From assembly GCF_001044395.1 (NCBI RefSeq), contig NZ_JANU01000003.1, positions 62,001-126,000 on the forward strand: a stretch of 64,000 nt of DNA, in the 5' to 3' direction. Below, piece after piece: positions 25,355-34,752 of this stretch; position 1 is the stretch's first letter; each line of letters starts with the position of its first letter. A program made the translations under genes and the position numbers. Source of the stretch: Caenimonas sp. SL110 (GTDB lineage: Bacteria; Pseudomonadota; Gammaproteobacteria; Burkholderiales; Burkholderiaceae_C). Under the pieces are notes generated by a model that ran no database searches, was not told the origin of the DNA, and worked only from the letters and a program-made list of their open reading frames with translations.

Positions 25355-26454
25355 TCTATTTCTCGGCGGTTCCGTGGGCCAGCTTTCAGCAGCGGCCCCA
25401 TGAATTCGCGGGATGGGCGCACCGACGACTGGGCGCTCGCGTTTTGTGGGTGGAGCCCTACCCGGTTCGGCTGCCGATGCTGCAGGACTTGCGCAGGCCT
25501 GCCAGCACCTTGCCCATTGCGGACAAGCTGCCCGATTGGCTGGAAGTGATCACGCCAAGGGCATTGCCGGTGGAGCCGCTCGGCCTGGGTCGCGTGCTCA
25601 ACCAGACGGTTTTCTGGCCGAACATCATTTCGAAACTGCGCGAATTCTCCCAGCGTGACCCGCAGACCCTCATCGTGGTGGGCAAGCCATCCCATCTCGC
25701 GCTCTCCGCGATGCAAGCCATGCCGGGTGCACGCTGCTTCTACGATGCGATGGACGACTTCCCCGCATTCCATCGCGGGGCCGCGCGAACGACCAATGCG
25801 CAGATCGAGCGGGCGATTGTCGAACGCTGCTTTGCCTGCAGCACCTCATCGACCTATCTGGCCGAGCGTCTGCGCAAGGCAAATGGCAACGTCCACCTCG
25901 TGCCCAACGGCCTTGCAGCCGAACGCATGCCCGACGCCAGCGCCCCCCATTCACCCGGCAGCAGCTTCGGCTACGTCGGCACGCTGGGCGCATGGTTCGA
26001 TTGGGAGTGGGTGGCCGCGCTGGCAACTGCGTGGCCTGACCGCGCCGTCGAAATCCACGGACCCATGTACCGGCAACCCACGGTGAAGCTGCCGTCCAAC
26101 GTGCACTTGCACCCTGCACTGCCCCATGCGCAGGCCCTGCGGACGATGGCGGGTTTCGGCGCGGGGCTCATTCCATTCCTGCAAAACGAGCTCACCGAAT
26201 CGGTCGATCCGGTGAAGTATTACGAATACCGCGCGCTCGGGCTGCCCGTGATCTCGACGCCGTTTGGCGAAATGCGCCAGCACGCCGATGCGCCGCGCGT
26301 GCTTCTCACATCCAGCCCCGGCGAGGCCCGCGCACAAATCGACGCACTTCTTGCCAGCCGCGATACGGCAGAATCAGTGTCCGCATTTCGCGGGGCCCAT
26401 GCGTGGGATACACGCTTCGAACCCCTGGCTGCGGTACTCGCACCTGCCTCATGA
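25345..26454 (+). CDS. Glycosyltransferase (GT-B fold)
   Basis: 369 residues from GTG 25345, overlapping the end of wecB by 10 bases. The N-terminal Rossmann half begins MQLIYFSAVPWASFQQRPHE, a form common in polysaccharide-cluster glycosyltransferases that open with a QRPH segment. The C-terminal half has FGYVGTLGAWFDWEWV and ESVDPVKYYEYRALGLPVIS, the donor-sugar-binding part of GT4-like enzymes. It is expected to be cytoplasmic, transferring a sugar to a lipid-linked glycan. Donor and linkage cannot be told. Its stop overlaps the wzm start (ATGA). Confidence 0.85.
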   Translation: MQLIYFSAVPWASFQQRPHEFAGWAHRRLGARVLWVEPYPVRLPMLQDLRRPASTLPIADKLPDWLEVITPRALPVEPLGLGRVLNQTVFWPNIISKLREFSQRDPQTLIVVGKPSHLALSAMQAMPGARCFYDAMDDFPAFHRGAARTTNAQIERAIVERCFACSTSSTYLAERLRKANGNVHLVPNGLAAERMPDASAPHSPGSSFGYVGTLGAWFDWEWVAALATAWPDRAVEIHGPMYRQPTVKLPSNVHLHPALPHAQALRTMAGFGAGLIPFLQNELTESVDPVKYYEYRALGLPVISTPFGEMRQHADAPRVLLTSSPGEARAQIDALLASRDTAESVSAFRGAHAWDTRFEPLAAVLAPAS

Positions 26455-27296
26455 ACACCACTGTCCAAAGTCTTTCGAGCGGTCCAAAGGCACTCTTGCG
26501 CCGCGCTTACCCGCTGGTGCCTGTTCTGCACCGATACCTCGTGATGCAGCTCATCCGCCGCGACATCCGCTCGCGCTACCAGGGCTCCATCATCGGCCTG
26601 GGCTGGACCATGCTGTATCCGCTGCTCATCCTGGGCGCATACACCTTTGTTTTTCGCTCTGTCTTCAAGGCGAAGTGGCCCGGCGGCGGCGACAGCACGG
26701 CCGAATTCGCGCTGCAGGTCTTCGCGGGCCTGGTGATCTTCAACCTGTTCGGTGAACTGATCGGGCGTGCGCCCCGCCTCGTCCTGGAGCAGCCCAACCT
26801 CGTCAAGCGCGTCGTCTTCCCGCTTGAAGTGCTGGCGTGGGTGGGCGTCGGCACGGCCATGTTCCATGCGGTGCTTGCGCTCGCAGTACTGTTGATGGCG
26901 CTGGTCTGGACCGGGGCACCCATCACGCCCTGGATCCTCACGACGCCGCTGGTGTTCGCAGCCTGCGTGCCGGTTCTGCTGGGGCTGGCATGGCTGCTTG
27001 CGGCGTTCGGCGTGTTCATCCGCGACATCGCGCATGCCGTCGGTCCGGCAGTGAGCATGCTGCTGTTCCTGTCGCCCGTTCTGTTCCCGGCCAAGGCGCT
27101 GCCCGCGTATCTCGCAGCAGCGCTGTGGATGAACCCGCTCACCATGCCCATCGAAAACCTGCGCCGTGTGCTGATTGAAGGCCGCGCGCCCGATTGGCAG
27201 ACGCTGGGGATCTACACGCTCGCGGGGCTGGTGTTCGCCTGGCTTTCCTACCGCCTGTTCGAACGGCTGCGCCCCGCATTTGCCGACGAGCTTTGA
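26451..27296 (+). CDS. wzm: Polysaccharide ABC transporter permease (Wzm-like)
   Basis: 281 residues. An amphipathic N-terminal segment with LVMQLIRRDIRSRYQGSIIGLGW, the signature of ABC-2 polysaccharide exporters, is followed by about six membrane helices (YPLLILGAYTFVF, AMFHAVLALAVLLMALVW, PLVFAACVPVLLGLAWLLAAFG, AVSMLLFLSPVLF, and a C-terminal LAGLVFAWLSYRLF). With Wzt it exports a finished lipid-linked polysaccharide across the inner membrane. The ATG overlaps the upstream stop. The ATPase partner is at 30393-31763 on the opposite strand rather than next to it, an unusual arrangement. Confidence 0.92.
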   Translation: MNTTVQSLSSGPKALLRRAYPLVPVLHRYLVMQLIRRDIRSRYQGSIIGLGWTMLYPLLILGAYTFVFRSVFKAKWPGGGDSTAEFALQVFAGLVIFNLFGELIGRAPRLVLEQPNLVKRVVFPLEVLAWVGVGTAMFHAVLALAVLLMALVWTGAPITPWILTTPLVFAACVPVLLGLAWLLAAFGVFIRDIAHAVGPAVSMLLFLSPVLFPAKALPAYLAAALWMNPLTMPIENLRRVLIEGRAPDWQTLGIYTLAGLVFAWLSYRLFERLRPAFADEL

Positions 27297-27345
27297 GGCC
27301 GGCGCGCAGCAGCAACAAGGCCCGCAAGCCAATGCACCGCACCAC

Positions 27346-28497
27346 ATGACGCAGCACGTCCCACAAGAAGTCAGGCTCTTCGAAGCCCTGCAAGCGCGCA
27401 GCCGCGACGGCGCACCAGGCGATGTGGCCGACCTCTCCGATATCGAGCAACTCGACCGGCTCGGCGCCGCCACTTTCGAGGCACTTGCACAGCGGTTCGG
27501 CTGGAAGCGGCAAGACAGCGGCTGGCTGCGCGAACGCGTGCCGCGCTGGACACCCGGCTGGGTCGAGCACCGGCATTTCGAGCAGTGGATGGCGCTGTTT
27601 GAAGCCGCTTTCGGCTACCGGATGGCGACCGACCTGTGGCGCTGGAAATACCGGCACAACCCGCTGCCCGGCATGGGCGCGTGGCGCAACGGCGAACTCG
27701 TGGCGTTCTATGGCGGCATGACGCGCGAGGTGCTGCGCTTTGGCGGCGCACCCGAACCCGTCATGCAGATCGGCGATGTGATGACCAGGCCCGACGAGCG
27801 CGCGGTCATCACGCGCACCGGCCCATTCCAGCTCGCCGCATCGACCTACATGGAACGCAACGGCGGCCACGACCTGCCTGCTTTGCTCGGCTATGGGTTT
27901 CCGACGGACAAGGCCCTCAAGGTCGCGCAGCGGCTGGGCCTTTACGAGCAGATCGACCAGATGATGGAGCTGGCATGGGAGCCGGATGACACGCCTGAAA
28001 GCTGGTTCACCCAGCTGGTGCCGGTCAACGCATCGCATCGCGCCGCCGTCGACGGGCTCTGGTCTTCAATGAAAGCGCAGTTCGCAGCGAGCCTGATCGG
28101 CCAGCGGCATTGGGCTTACCTGACCGAACGCTACGGCACGCATCCGGTCAACCACTATGAGCTCTTGCTGGTGCGCAATCGCATCACGCGCAAGGCCGCA
28201 GGCGTCGTCGCCATCCGCGACCGCGACGAAGGCGGCGTCGAAGTGCTCGACCTCGTCGGTGATCCGCAGGACTGGCCGCATCTGGTTCGCGCCATTCGCC
28301 GCTGGACGGCGCGCAAGGGCCGTCAACGCGCGTTCATGTGGGTGACCAAGAGCCACGCACCCCTGCTCGATCCGACGCAACCACGGGTTGCGCCCATGGA
28401 GCTGATGGTGCCTGCCAACATCTGGACGCCGGCCGCCACCGTCGATGAGCTTCAGGGCCGCTGGTGGCTCACCGGTGGCGACACCGATTTCCGATGA
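27346..28497 (+). CDS. GNAT-family acetyltransferase-like protein
   Basis: 383 residues from ATG 27346, 49 bases after wzm. The middle part (LWRWKYRHNPLPGMGAWRNGELVAFYGGMTREV, then VMQIGDVMTRPDERA) has the shape of a GNAT acyltransferase core as found in proteins of polysaccharide clusters, and a second GNAT-like part follows (LLLVRNRITRKAAGVVAIRDRDEGGVEVLDLVGD). No signal peptide or membrane helix is seen. It may acylate a sugar nucleotide or glycan. The substrate is unknown, and the assignment rests on general pattern only. Confidence 0.65.
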   Translation: MTQHVPQEVRLFEALQARSRDGAPGDVADLSDIEQLDRLGAATFEALAQRFGWKRQDSGWLRERVPRWTPGWVEHRHFEQWMALFEAAFGYRMATDLWRWKYRHNPLPGMGAWRNGELVAFYGGMTREVLRFGGAPEPVMQIGDVMTRPDERAVITRTGPFQLAASTYMERNGGHDLPALLGYGFPTDKALKVAQRLGLYEQIDQMMELAWEPDDTPESWFTQLVPVNASHRAAVDGLWSSMKAQFAASLIGQRHWAYLTERYGTHPVNHYELLLVRNRITRKAAGVVAIRDRDEGGVEVLDLVGDPQDWPHLVRAIRRWTARKGRQRAFMWVTKSHAPLLDPTQPRVAPMELMVPANIWTPAATVDELQGRWWLTGGDTDFR

Positions 28498-28507
28498 GGA
28501 GCCGCCT

Positions 28508-29692
28508 GTGCGCGTGATGATGGTGACCCGCGAGACGGGGCCCGATCGACGCTACGGCCTGGGGCGCAGCCTGATGCCGGTGGTCGAAGCCATGCAAGCA
28601 CGCGGAATCGCGGTTCGCTACCTGTGCCAGGACGACATCACGCCGGGGCAACTCCAGTACCGCGAGGACATGATCCGGCGCTTTTCAAGATGGCCGGGCC
28701 TGCGCATGCGGGCCGACTGGATGGCGATCGTGCGCGCCTGGGTCGAGCGGCTGCAAGTGGGCGTCACAGCAGCGCGCATCGCGCGCGATGAGCACTACAC
28801 GCATGTTCACGCGCACGATCCGTGGCTCGCGCTGGGCGTGTGGTTCGGCCTGATCGGATCGGGCAAGCAGGTGCGCTGGGGCGTGACCGAGCATGGCTTC
28901 GGCAGCTACAGCATGGCCACGCACCAGGACGGCCTGACGCAGGGCCCGTGGATGCAACGCCTGATGCGCCGCATCGAGACCACCGTGCTGTCGCATGCCC
29001 ACTGGGTGATCGCGCCCACCAAAGCCTGCCTTGTCGAGCTGGCGCGCGACCTGTGCGTGGGAGCGCCGCCTGCCCATTGGCACGCGGTTCCTCACGCGAA
29101 GCCCGCTGTCGGGTTGACGAGCGATGACAGTCGCAGTCAAGCGCGCGCGCAGCTGGGTTGGCAAGCAGATGAGTTTGTCGTGCTGGGCGTGGGCAGGCTG
29201 GTGCCGCTCAAATGTTTCGATCGCGTGATCGAAGCCTGCGCCGAGGTGGTGCGCGAGGTGCCTGCATTGCGCGTCGTGCTGCTGGGTGGCGGCGATCCGG
29301 CTGAACTCAAGGCCGTGGCTGCGCGCTGCGGCATGGATGAGCGAGTCGAGTTCGCGTTCGTCGATGAGGTCACCCCCTACCTGCATGCAGCCGACATCTA
29401 CGTGAGCGCCAGCAGCACCGAATCATTTGGCCTGGCCAACCTTGAAGCCCTGTGCGCCGGACTGACTTCGATCTGCAGCCCGGTCGGCGGTGTGGCAGAG
29501 GTTGTCGGCGACGGCGCATGGCTGGTACCCAATGACACAGCTGCGCTCGCAAAATCAATTGCCGCGCTCGCACGCGATCCTTCGTTGAGGCACGATTGGG
29601 CCCGGCGCGCCGCCGGCCGTTCTGGCAGCTGGCCCGCCGCAGAGGAAATCACACAACGCTATGTTGAAATTTATCAAGCGCCGCGCGCCTGA
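28508..29692 (+). CDS. Glycosyltransferase family 4 protein
   Basis: 394 residues from GTG 28508, chosen because AGGAG at 28497-28501 stands six bases before it. The ORF is open upstream to 28445, inside the previous gene. The GT-B fold shows in MMVTRETGPDRRYGLGRSLMPV (acceptor side) and VLGVGRLVPLKCFDRVIEA, PYLHAADIYVSASSTESFGLANLEALCAGL (donor side, with the EX7E-type motif ESFGLANLE). It is a cytoplasmic enzyme of the polysaccharide pathway. It overlaps the PIG-L gene by 32 bases. Sugar specificity cannot be deduced. Confidence 0.88.
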   Translation: MRVMMVTRETGPDRRYGLGRSLMPVVEAMQARGIAVRYLCQDDITPGQLQYREDMIRRFSRWPGLRMRADWMAIVRAWVERLQVGVTAARIARDEHYTHVHAHDPWLALGVWFGLIGSGKQVRWGVTEHGFGSYSMATHQDGLTQGPWMQRLMRRIETTVLSHAHWVIAPTKACLVELARDLCVGAPPAHWHAVPHAKPAVGLTSDDSRSQARAQLGWQADEFVVLGVGRLVPLKCFDRVIEACAEVVREVPALRVVLLGGGDPAELKAVAARCGMDERVEFAFVDEVTPYLHAADIYVSASSTESFGLANLEALCAGLTSICSPVGGVAEVVGDGAWLVPNDTAALAKSIAALARDPSLRHDWARRAAGRSGSWPAAEEITQRYVEIYQAPRA

Positions 29693-30377
29693 AGTGCCTG
29701 CCGGAAACGCCCTGCCACCTGCGCTCGATCTGTCCGGCGCGCAGCGCGTGCTCGTGATCGCGCCGCATCCGGACGACGAGACGCTGGGCTGCGGCGGCAC
29801 GCTCGCGCAACTCGCTCCCTTTGCCGAAATCAGCGTGCTGCTGGTGACCAACGGCGACGGAGCCGGCGACCTGCCAGAAGGTGCGAGCGACACGCGCAAG
29901 GCCGAGATGGCCGAAGCGCTCAAGCTGCTCGGCGTGAACCGCCCCATCACCTGCTTCGATGAGCCGGACGGCGCATTCACCGACACACCCGCCTATCGCA
30001 AACGACTTGCCGCCTTGCTGGAGCAGGTCAAGCCCAACTGGGTGTTCATGCCCTGGCTGCTCGATTCGCACTCGGACCATTCACGCATCGCACGCGCCAG
30101 CTGCGACGTGCTGGCCCGCGCCAAGGGCGTGGACAAGGTGCTGTTCTATGAAATCTGGACGCCGGTGCCGGCCACGCATGTCGTGGACATCACGGCGACC
30201 GCGCTGGTCAAGCGACAGGCGCTGCTGTGTCATCGCACCGTGCTGCCGCATGGCAACTATGTCGATGCGAGCTTCGGGCTGGCGCAATACCGCGCGATCT
30301 ATGTGCCGTCGCGTGAAGCCAGGTTCGCCGAAGTATTCACCGTGCGCAGCGCCGCAGACTGCGCGAAGGCAGCCTGA
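29661..30377 (+). CDS. PIG-L family deacetylase
   Basis: 238 residues. The zinc motif APHPDDETLGCGG (about residues 33-45) and the distal DSHSDHSRIA (about 134-143) are those of LmbE/PIG-L N-acetylglucosamine deacetylases. The enzyme probably removes an acetyl group from an amino sugar in the polysaccharide assembled by the neighbouring gene products, consistent with WecB supplying N-acetylmannosamine. The start lies 32 bases inside the preceding gene, indicating translational coupling. It is the last plus-strand gene of the cluster and ends 15 bases from the convergent wzt. Confidence 0.9.
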   Translation: MLKFIKRRAPEVPAGNALPPALDLSGAQRVLVIAPHPDDETLGCGGTLAQLAPFAEISVLLVTNGDGAGDLPEGASDTRKAEMAEALKLLGVNRPITCFDEPDGAFTDTPAYRKRLAALLEQVKPNWVFMPWLLDSHSDHSRIARASCDVLARAKGVDKVLFYEIWTPVPATHVVDITATALVKRQALLCHRTVLPHGNYVDASFGLAQYRAIYVPSREARFAEVFTVRSAADCAKAA

Positions 30378-30392
30378 CCTTCGCAGGCGCGT

Positions 30393-31763
30393 TCAGGTGA
30401 TGACGCGCCGCTGGTGACCGCGCGCGGTCTCCCAGGTGCGTGGCAAATCCACCGCGCCGGGCTCGGGCCTTGAATCGGTCACGGTGAGCACCGCGACACC
30501 CTGAGCCGCCGAATAAAAGTGCAGCCCGTCTGCAGTGCCCAGATAGGCATTGATGAGGTACTCGCCCTTACGCAGCGGCAACTTGTCAAATGACATCGTG
30601 ACGCGGCCGCGTCCATTGGCATCGCGCTCCAGCACGATGCCGTCGCTCTTGGAGCTCACGCTCGACAGGAACATCACCGTCCCGATCTCGATGCTGATGC
30701 CGGCGGCGGGCGGCGCAAGCGCCGGGTCCGATTCGAACTCGATGGCCACGCGCAGGCACCCCTGGCCCGATTCGCAGGCCAGGCGATCCGAAATCACGCC
30801 ATCCATCGAGCACTCGACACGCGAGATCGCGCCATGTCCGGGTGTTGCGGTAGGCCGGTCGATTTCTTCCATCGCCTGCTCGCCATCCACATGCGTTCCG
30901 TGGTGCACGGGCAGACCGCCTTCCACGATGCCGGGAGGGGCAGGCGGCTGGCCGGGCGAGCTTTGCTCGGCGAGATAGCGCGAATACTCACCGACCACGC
31001 GGCTGGGCGAGCCGATCGCCTGCGCCTTGCCGTGATGCAGCCAGACCACTCGCGTGCAGAACGCTTCGACCTGGTACAGCGCGTGCGAGCAGAACAGGAT
31101 GGTCGTGCCCCGGTCCTTCATCTGCAGGATGCGGTCGAACGACTTGCGGGCGAACTCGCCGTCGCCCACCGACAGCGCCTCATCGACGACCAGGATGTCG
31201 GGGTCGACACTGGTTGCCAGCGAGAACGCCAGCCGCACGAACATGCCGCTCGAATAGGTCTTGACGGGCTGGTCGATGAACGCACCTATGCCAGAGAACT
31301 CGATGATCTCGGGCATGCGCTCGTGCAACTGTTCGCGGGTGAGCCCCAGCAGCGGGCCATTGAGCAGCAGGTTGTCGCGTCCGGTGAATTCCGGGTTGAA
31401 GCCCGCGCCGAGTTCGAGCAGCGCCGCGATGCGGCCGTGCGATTCAAGCGTGCCGGTGGTGGGATTGAGCGTGCCGCACAGCAGCTGCAGCAGCGTCGAT
31501 TTGCCCGCGCCGTTCTGGCCGACGACACCGAGCACTTCGCCCTGGTGAACCTCCAGGCTGAAGTCCTGCAGCGCCCAGAATTTTTCCTGCGCGAGGTCGC
31601 GCCCGAACAGCACGGACTGCAGGCGCTGCAACGGACTGGAGAACGAGGTGTAGGCCTTGCCAAGTCCAGTTGCGCGAATGACCACCGGCCGGTCCTCCCA
31701 GCCATCTTGCGATCGCTTCGCCTGCGCAGCCTGCGCCCCCTGCTCCTGCACCACCTCATCCAT
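30393..31763 (-). CDS. wzt: Polysaccharide ABC transporter ATP-binding protein (Wzt-like)
   Basis: 456 residues. The nucleotide-binding domain has Walker A VGQNGAGKST (81-90), signature YSSGM and Walker B ILVVDEALSVGD. Residues about 290-456 form a beta-rich C-terminal domain (AISRVECSMDGVIS ... GEYLINAYLGTADGLHFYSAAQGVAVLTV) like the Wzt substrate-recognition domain that reads the polysaccharide end group. It energises export by Wzm (26451-27296). The gene is convergent to the rest of the cluster, so it needs its own promoter and may have been inverted. No clear promoter was seen upstream. Confidence 0.93.
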   Translation of the reverse strand: MDEVVQEQGAQAAQAKRSQDGWEDRPVVIRATGLGKAYTSFSSPLQRLQSVLFGRDLAQEKFWALQDFSLEVHQGEVLGVVGQNGAGKSTLLQLLCGTLNPTTGTLESHGRIAALLELGAGFNPEFTGRDNLLLNGPLLGLTREQLHERMPEIIEFSGIGAFIDQPVKTYSSGMFVRLAFSLATSVDPDILVVDEALSVGDGEFARKSFDRILQMKDRGTTILFCSHALYQVEAFCTRVVWLHHGKAQAIGSPSRVVGEYSRYLAEQSSPGQPPAPPGIVEGGLPVHHGTHVDGEQAMEEIDRPTATPGHGAISRVECSMDGVISDRLACESGQGCLRVAIEFESDPALAPPAAGISIEIGTVMFLSSVSSKSDGIVLERDANGRGRVTMSFDKLPLRKGEYLINAYLGTADGLHFYSAAQGVAVLTVTDSRPEPGAVDLPRTWETARGHQRRVIT

Positions 31764-31827
31764 GACTTTGCCTAACTGCGGAAAGGAGGAATTTTCCCAC
31801 AGGGATGTAAGTGCGGCTCAACAGGCT

Positions 31828-31910
31828 GTCATTGCGGACTTGATCCGCAATCCATGTCTTGGACGGCTGTCGCCGCTGCGCGGTGGATGCCGGATCGAGT
31901 CCGGCATGAC
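31828..31910. repeat. Palindromic dispersed repeat, copy 1
   Basis: 83 bases ending in imperfect 26-base inverted repeats: GTCATTGCGGACTTGATCCG at the left, and on the other strand GTCATGCCGGACTCGATCCG at the right. The centre (CATCCACCGCGCAGCGGC read on the minus strand) is nearly identical to copy 2 at 42943-43024 in opposite orientation. It carries no ORF and lies between the starts and ends of wzt and the acyl-CoA reductase gene. It looks like a REP/MITE-type element. Confidence 0.75.
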
Positions 31911-31914
31911 AACC

Positions 31915-33900
31915 TTAGAAGTGAATACCCCGCATCATCTGCTGCATCGCCATCGCTTCAGGTGACAGCGTCGACTTCGCGTTCTTGTCGCCCTTGGCCG
32001 CTGACGAATCCGGGAACATGCGAAAGCTGGTGTTCATCGCGATCTGGGCAATGCGCGGCATCAGCGCATGCATCACCTGCCCGGTGATACCCAGGCGCGT
32101 TGCAATGCGCACCGGCTTGCCGATGCACGCCTCGGCAATCATGTCGGCGGCCTCTTCGGGCGCGAGCGTCGGCACGTTCTTGTAGATGTTGGTCGGCGCG
32201 ATCATCGGCGTGCGAACCAGCGGCATGTTGATGGTGGTGAAGCTGATGCCGCGATCGGCGAACTCGCTCGATGCACAACGGGTCCACGCATCGAGCGCCG
32301 CCTTGGACGCCACGTAAGCAGAAAAGCGCGGTGCATTGGTCAGCACACCGATCGAGCTGATGTTGACGACGTGACCCTTCTTGCGCTCGGACATGCCGGG
32401 CAACAGGCCCATCGTCACCCGCAGGCATCCGAAGTAGTTCAGCTGCATGGTCCGCTCGAAATCGTGGAAGCGGTCGTAGCTCGACTCGATGGCGCGGCGG
32501 ATCGAACGGCCCGCGTTGTTGATCAGGAAATCGACGCCACCATGATCGGCAATCAGCTGCGCGATGAAGCGGTCGCAATCGGCCATGTCCGCGATGTCGG
32601 CGGAATACGCGATGAACTCATAGCCCTTGGCCTTGGCTTCCTTGCACGCTTCGTCGAGCTTGTCCTGGTCGCGCCCGCAGATGATCGTGGTGGCACCGGC
32701 TTCCGCGAACTTGTGTGCAGCCGCCAGGCCGATGCCCGACGAGCCACCGGTGACCAGCACGACCTTGCCGCCCACGGTGCCGCGCAGCGAACGGTCGATG
32801 TGCAGGTCGGGATCGAGGTTGCGCTCCCAGTAGTCCCACAGGCGCCACGCATAGTCCTTCAGGTTGGGCACGGTGATGCCCGAACCCTTGAGCGCAGCAG
32901 CCGTATCGCGGCTGTCGAAACGCGTCGGGTAGTTCACGAACGTGAGGATGTCTTCTGGCAGTGCCAGGTCCTTGAGGATCGCACTGCGGATGCGGCGCAC
33001 CGGCGCCACCGCCATCAGTCCCTTCTTGATGCCCTTGGGAATGAAGCCGAGCAAGGCCGCATTGATGAACAGGTTCATGCGCGGCGCATGGGCAGCGCGG
33101 CTGAAAATATCCAGCACATCGCCCACGCGATAGCCCACCGGGTCCACCAGATGGAAGCAGCGCTTGCCAATGCCTGTCTTGTGGCTCAAAAAGTCCAGCG
33201 CATTGACCACGAAGTCCACCGGCACGATGTTCACGCGCCCGCCTTCCAGGCCCACCGCAGGCATCCACGGCGGCAGGATCTGGCGCATGCGCTGGATCAG
33301 CTTGAAGAAGTAATACGGGCCGTCGATCTTGTCCATCTCGCCGGTCTGGCTGTCGCCCACCACCATCGCGGGGCGGTACACCGTCCAGGGCACCTTGCAT
33401 TCCTTGCGCACGATCTTTTCGCTCTCGTGCTTGGTCAGGAAGTACGGATGCTCGTAGTTCTCGGCCTCCTCGAACATGTCTTCGCGAAACACGCCTTCGT
33501 ACAGGCCGGCCGCAGCAATCGACGACACATGGTGAAAGTGCCCGGCATCGATCGCCTTGGCAAACTCGACCGTGTTGCGCGTGCCTTCGATGTTGACGGC
33601 GATCTGGCTTTCTTCATCGGCGCTGAGGTCATACACGGCAGCCAGGTGATGGAAGTGGTCGATCTGGCCCTTGAGCTTCTTGATGTCTTCGGACGACACG
33701 CCCAGCTTCTTGCCGGTGAGGTCGCCAAACACCGGATGCGCGCGCGTCGCGCCCACGCCCCAGTACTCGCGCAGGCCCGCGACCTTGCCTTCGCTTTCCT
33801 TTCGGATCAGGAAGTGAACGACCGAGCCCTTGCGCTCCAGCAGTTTCTTGACGAGGCGCTTGCCGATAAAGCCCGTTGCGCCGGTGACGAAATACTGCAT
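31915..33900 (-). CDS. Fatty acyl-CoA reductase, alcohol-forming (two SDR domains)
   Basis: 661 residues, the same length as the Marinobacter FAR (Maqu_2507), which it resembles throughout. The N-terminal extended-SDR domain has VTGATGFIGKRLV, HFHHVSSIAAAGLYEG and YFLTKHESEK (YxxxK). The C-terminal classical SDR domain has VTGGSSGIGLAAAHKFAE, LINNAGRSIRRAIESSYDRF and YVASKAALDAW. It would reduce fatty acyl-CoA or acyl-ACP through the aldehyde to the fatty alcohol with NADPH. The start is preceded by GGAGG. With the wax ester synthase at 41034-42575 and ACBP it could supply wax ester synthesis. A plain two-domain SDR of other function is less likely given the specific likeness. Confidence 0.85.
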   Translation of the reverse strand: MQYFVTGATGFIGKRLVKKLLERKGSVVHFLIRKESEGKVAGLREYWGVGATRAHPVFGDLTGKKLGVSSEDIKKLKGQIDHFHHLAAVYDLSADEESQIAVNIEGTRNTVEFAKAIDAGHFHHVSSIAAAGLYEGVFREDMFEEAENYEHPYFLTKHESEKIVRKECKVPWTVYRPAMVVGDSQTGEMDKIDGPYYFFKLIQRMRQILPPWMPAVGLEGGRVNIVPVDFVVNALDFLSHKTGIGKRCFHLVDPVGYRVGDVLDIFSRAAHAPRMNLFINAALLGFIPKGIKKGLMAVAPVRRIRSAILKDLALPEDILTFVNYPTRFDSRDTAAALKGSGITVPNLKDYAWRLWDYWERNLDPDLHIDRSLRGTVGGKVVLVTGGSSGIGLAAAHKFAEAGATTIICGRDQDKLDEACKEAKAKGYEFIAYSADIADMADCDRFIAQLIADHGGVDFLINNAGRSIRRAIESSYDRFHDFERTMQLNYFGCLRVTMGLLPGMSERKKGHVVNISSIGVLTNAPRFSAYVASKAALDAWTRCASSEFADRGISFTTINMPLVRTPMIAPTNIYKNVPTLAPEEAADMIAEACIGKPVRIATRLGITGQVMHALMPRIAQIAMNTSFRMFPDSSAAKGDKNAKSTLSPEAMAMQQMMRGIHF

Positions 33901-34114
33901 GGGTTGACCTCCAGGGATTGAATTGGGTTTGCGTGGGGATTCGCTTTGCGGTCATTCTTGCGCAAAGAAGCCGCCGCATCATTGCGCACAAACCCGCGCG
34001 ACGGAAGAGCTCTCAGGGTTGACCGCCAGCCCGTTTAGGAACGCGGCCCTAATTCCCCGGTCGCGTGCGGGCTTAAAGTCGTGGCATCCATTCATTCGTC
34101 AGGAGTCACTGCCC

Positions 34115-34648
34115 ATGGTCACCAAGACAAAGAAGCCCGATTCGTCGTCTTCCACTTCTTCCGTCTCTTTCAAGGACGCCGCGCACCTGTCCGGCACCGT
34201 CAAGGAATCGGCGCAGCAGATCTGGCTCGCAGGCCTGGGCGCCTTTGCCAAGGCCCAGGAAGAAGGCGGCAAGGTGTTCGAGGCACTGGTCAAGGAAGGC
34301 ACTTCCATCCAGCGCAAGACGCAGGCCGCCGCAGAAGAAAAAATCTCCGAGGCCACCAACCGCATGGCCAACATGGCGACCGATATTTCGTCCAAGGCAT
34401 CGGGCCAGTGGGACAAGCTGGAAACCATCTTTGAAGACCGCGTCTCCAAGGCACTGAACAAGCTCGGCGTGCCATCTGCAAAAGACATCGATGTGCTGAT
34501 CGCGCGCATCGACGAGCTCAATGCCAGCGTCGCGAAGATGAGCGCGCGCGGCAGTGCGGCGGTCAAGTCGGCAGCGACTCGCAAGACGGCCGCCAAACCG
34601 GCAGCCAAGCGTGCGAGCAAGACCGCATCGGCCCGCAAGTCGGCGTGA
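34115..34648 (+). CDS. Phasin (PHA granule-associated protein)
   Basis: 177 residues from ATG 34115, with AGGAGT eight bases upstream. The core QQIWLAGLGAFAKAQEEGGKVFEALVKEG is the signature of PhaI/PhaF-type phasins. A helical region and an Ala/Lys-rich C-terminal tail (about 150-177, AAKPAAKRASKTASARK) follow, as in histone-like phasins. It coats polyhydroxyalkanoate granules, and possibly other storage inclusions. It is divergent from the acyl-CoA reductase gene with 214 bases between and is followed by its own terminator, so it is probably monocistronic. Confidence 0.92.
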   Translation: MVTKTKKPDSSSSTSSVSFKDAAHLSGTVKESAQQIWLAGLGAFAKAQEEGGKVFEALVKEGTSIQRKTQAAAEEKISEATNRMANMATDISSKASGQWDKLETIFEDRVSKALNKLGVPSAKDIDVLIARIDELNASVAKMSARGSAAVKSAATRKTAAKPAAKRASKTASARKSA

Positions 34649-34668
34649 TCGCTCTCAACCCCATCTGA

Positions 34669-34692
34669 CAAAGGGCGCTTCGGCGCCCTTTG
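34669..34692 (+). terminator. Rho-independent terminator of the phasin gene
   Basis: CAAAGGGCGC, loop TTCG, GCGCCCTTTG forms a perfect 10-bp stem 20 bases after the phasin stop, followed by CTTTGG. The T-run is short but the stem is strong with a stable tetraloop. Confidence 0.8.
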
Positions 34693-34752
34693 CTTTGGTG
34701 ATTGCTGCATCGCAACAAGTCCGGCGGTGCAAGCCCCCTACACTGATCATTG

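Noticed and set aside
32068..33921. A 617-codon plus-strand frame opposite the acyl-CoA reductase gene
   Set aside because: No recognisable domain, and the minus strand encodes a full-length well-conserved protein.
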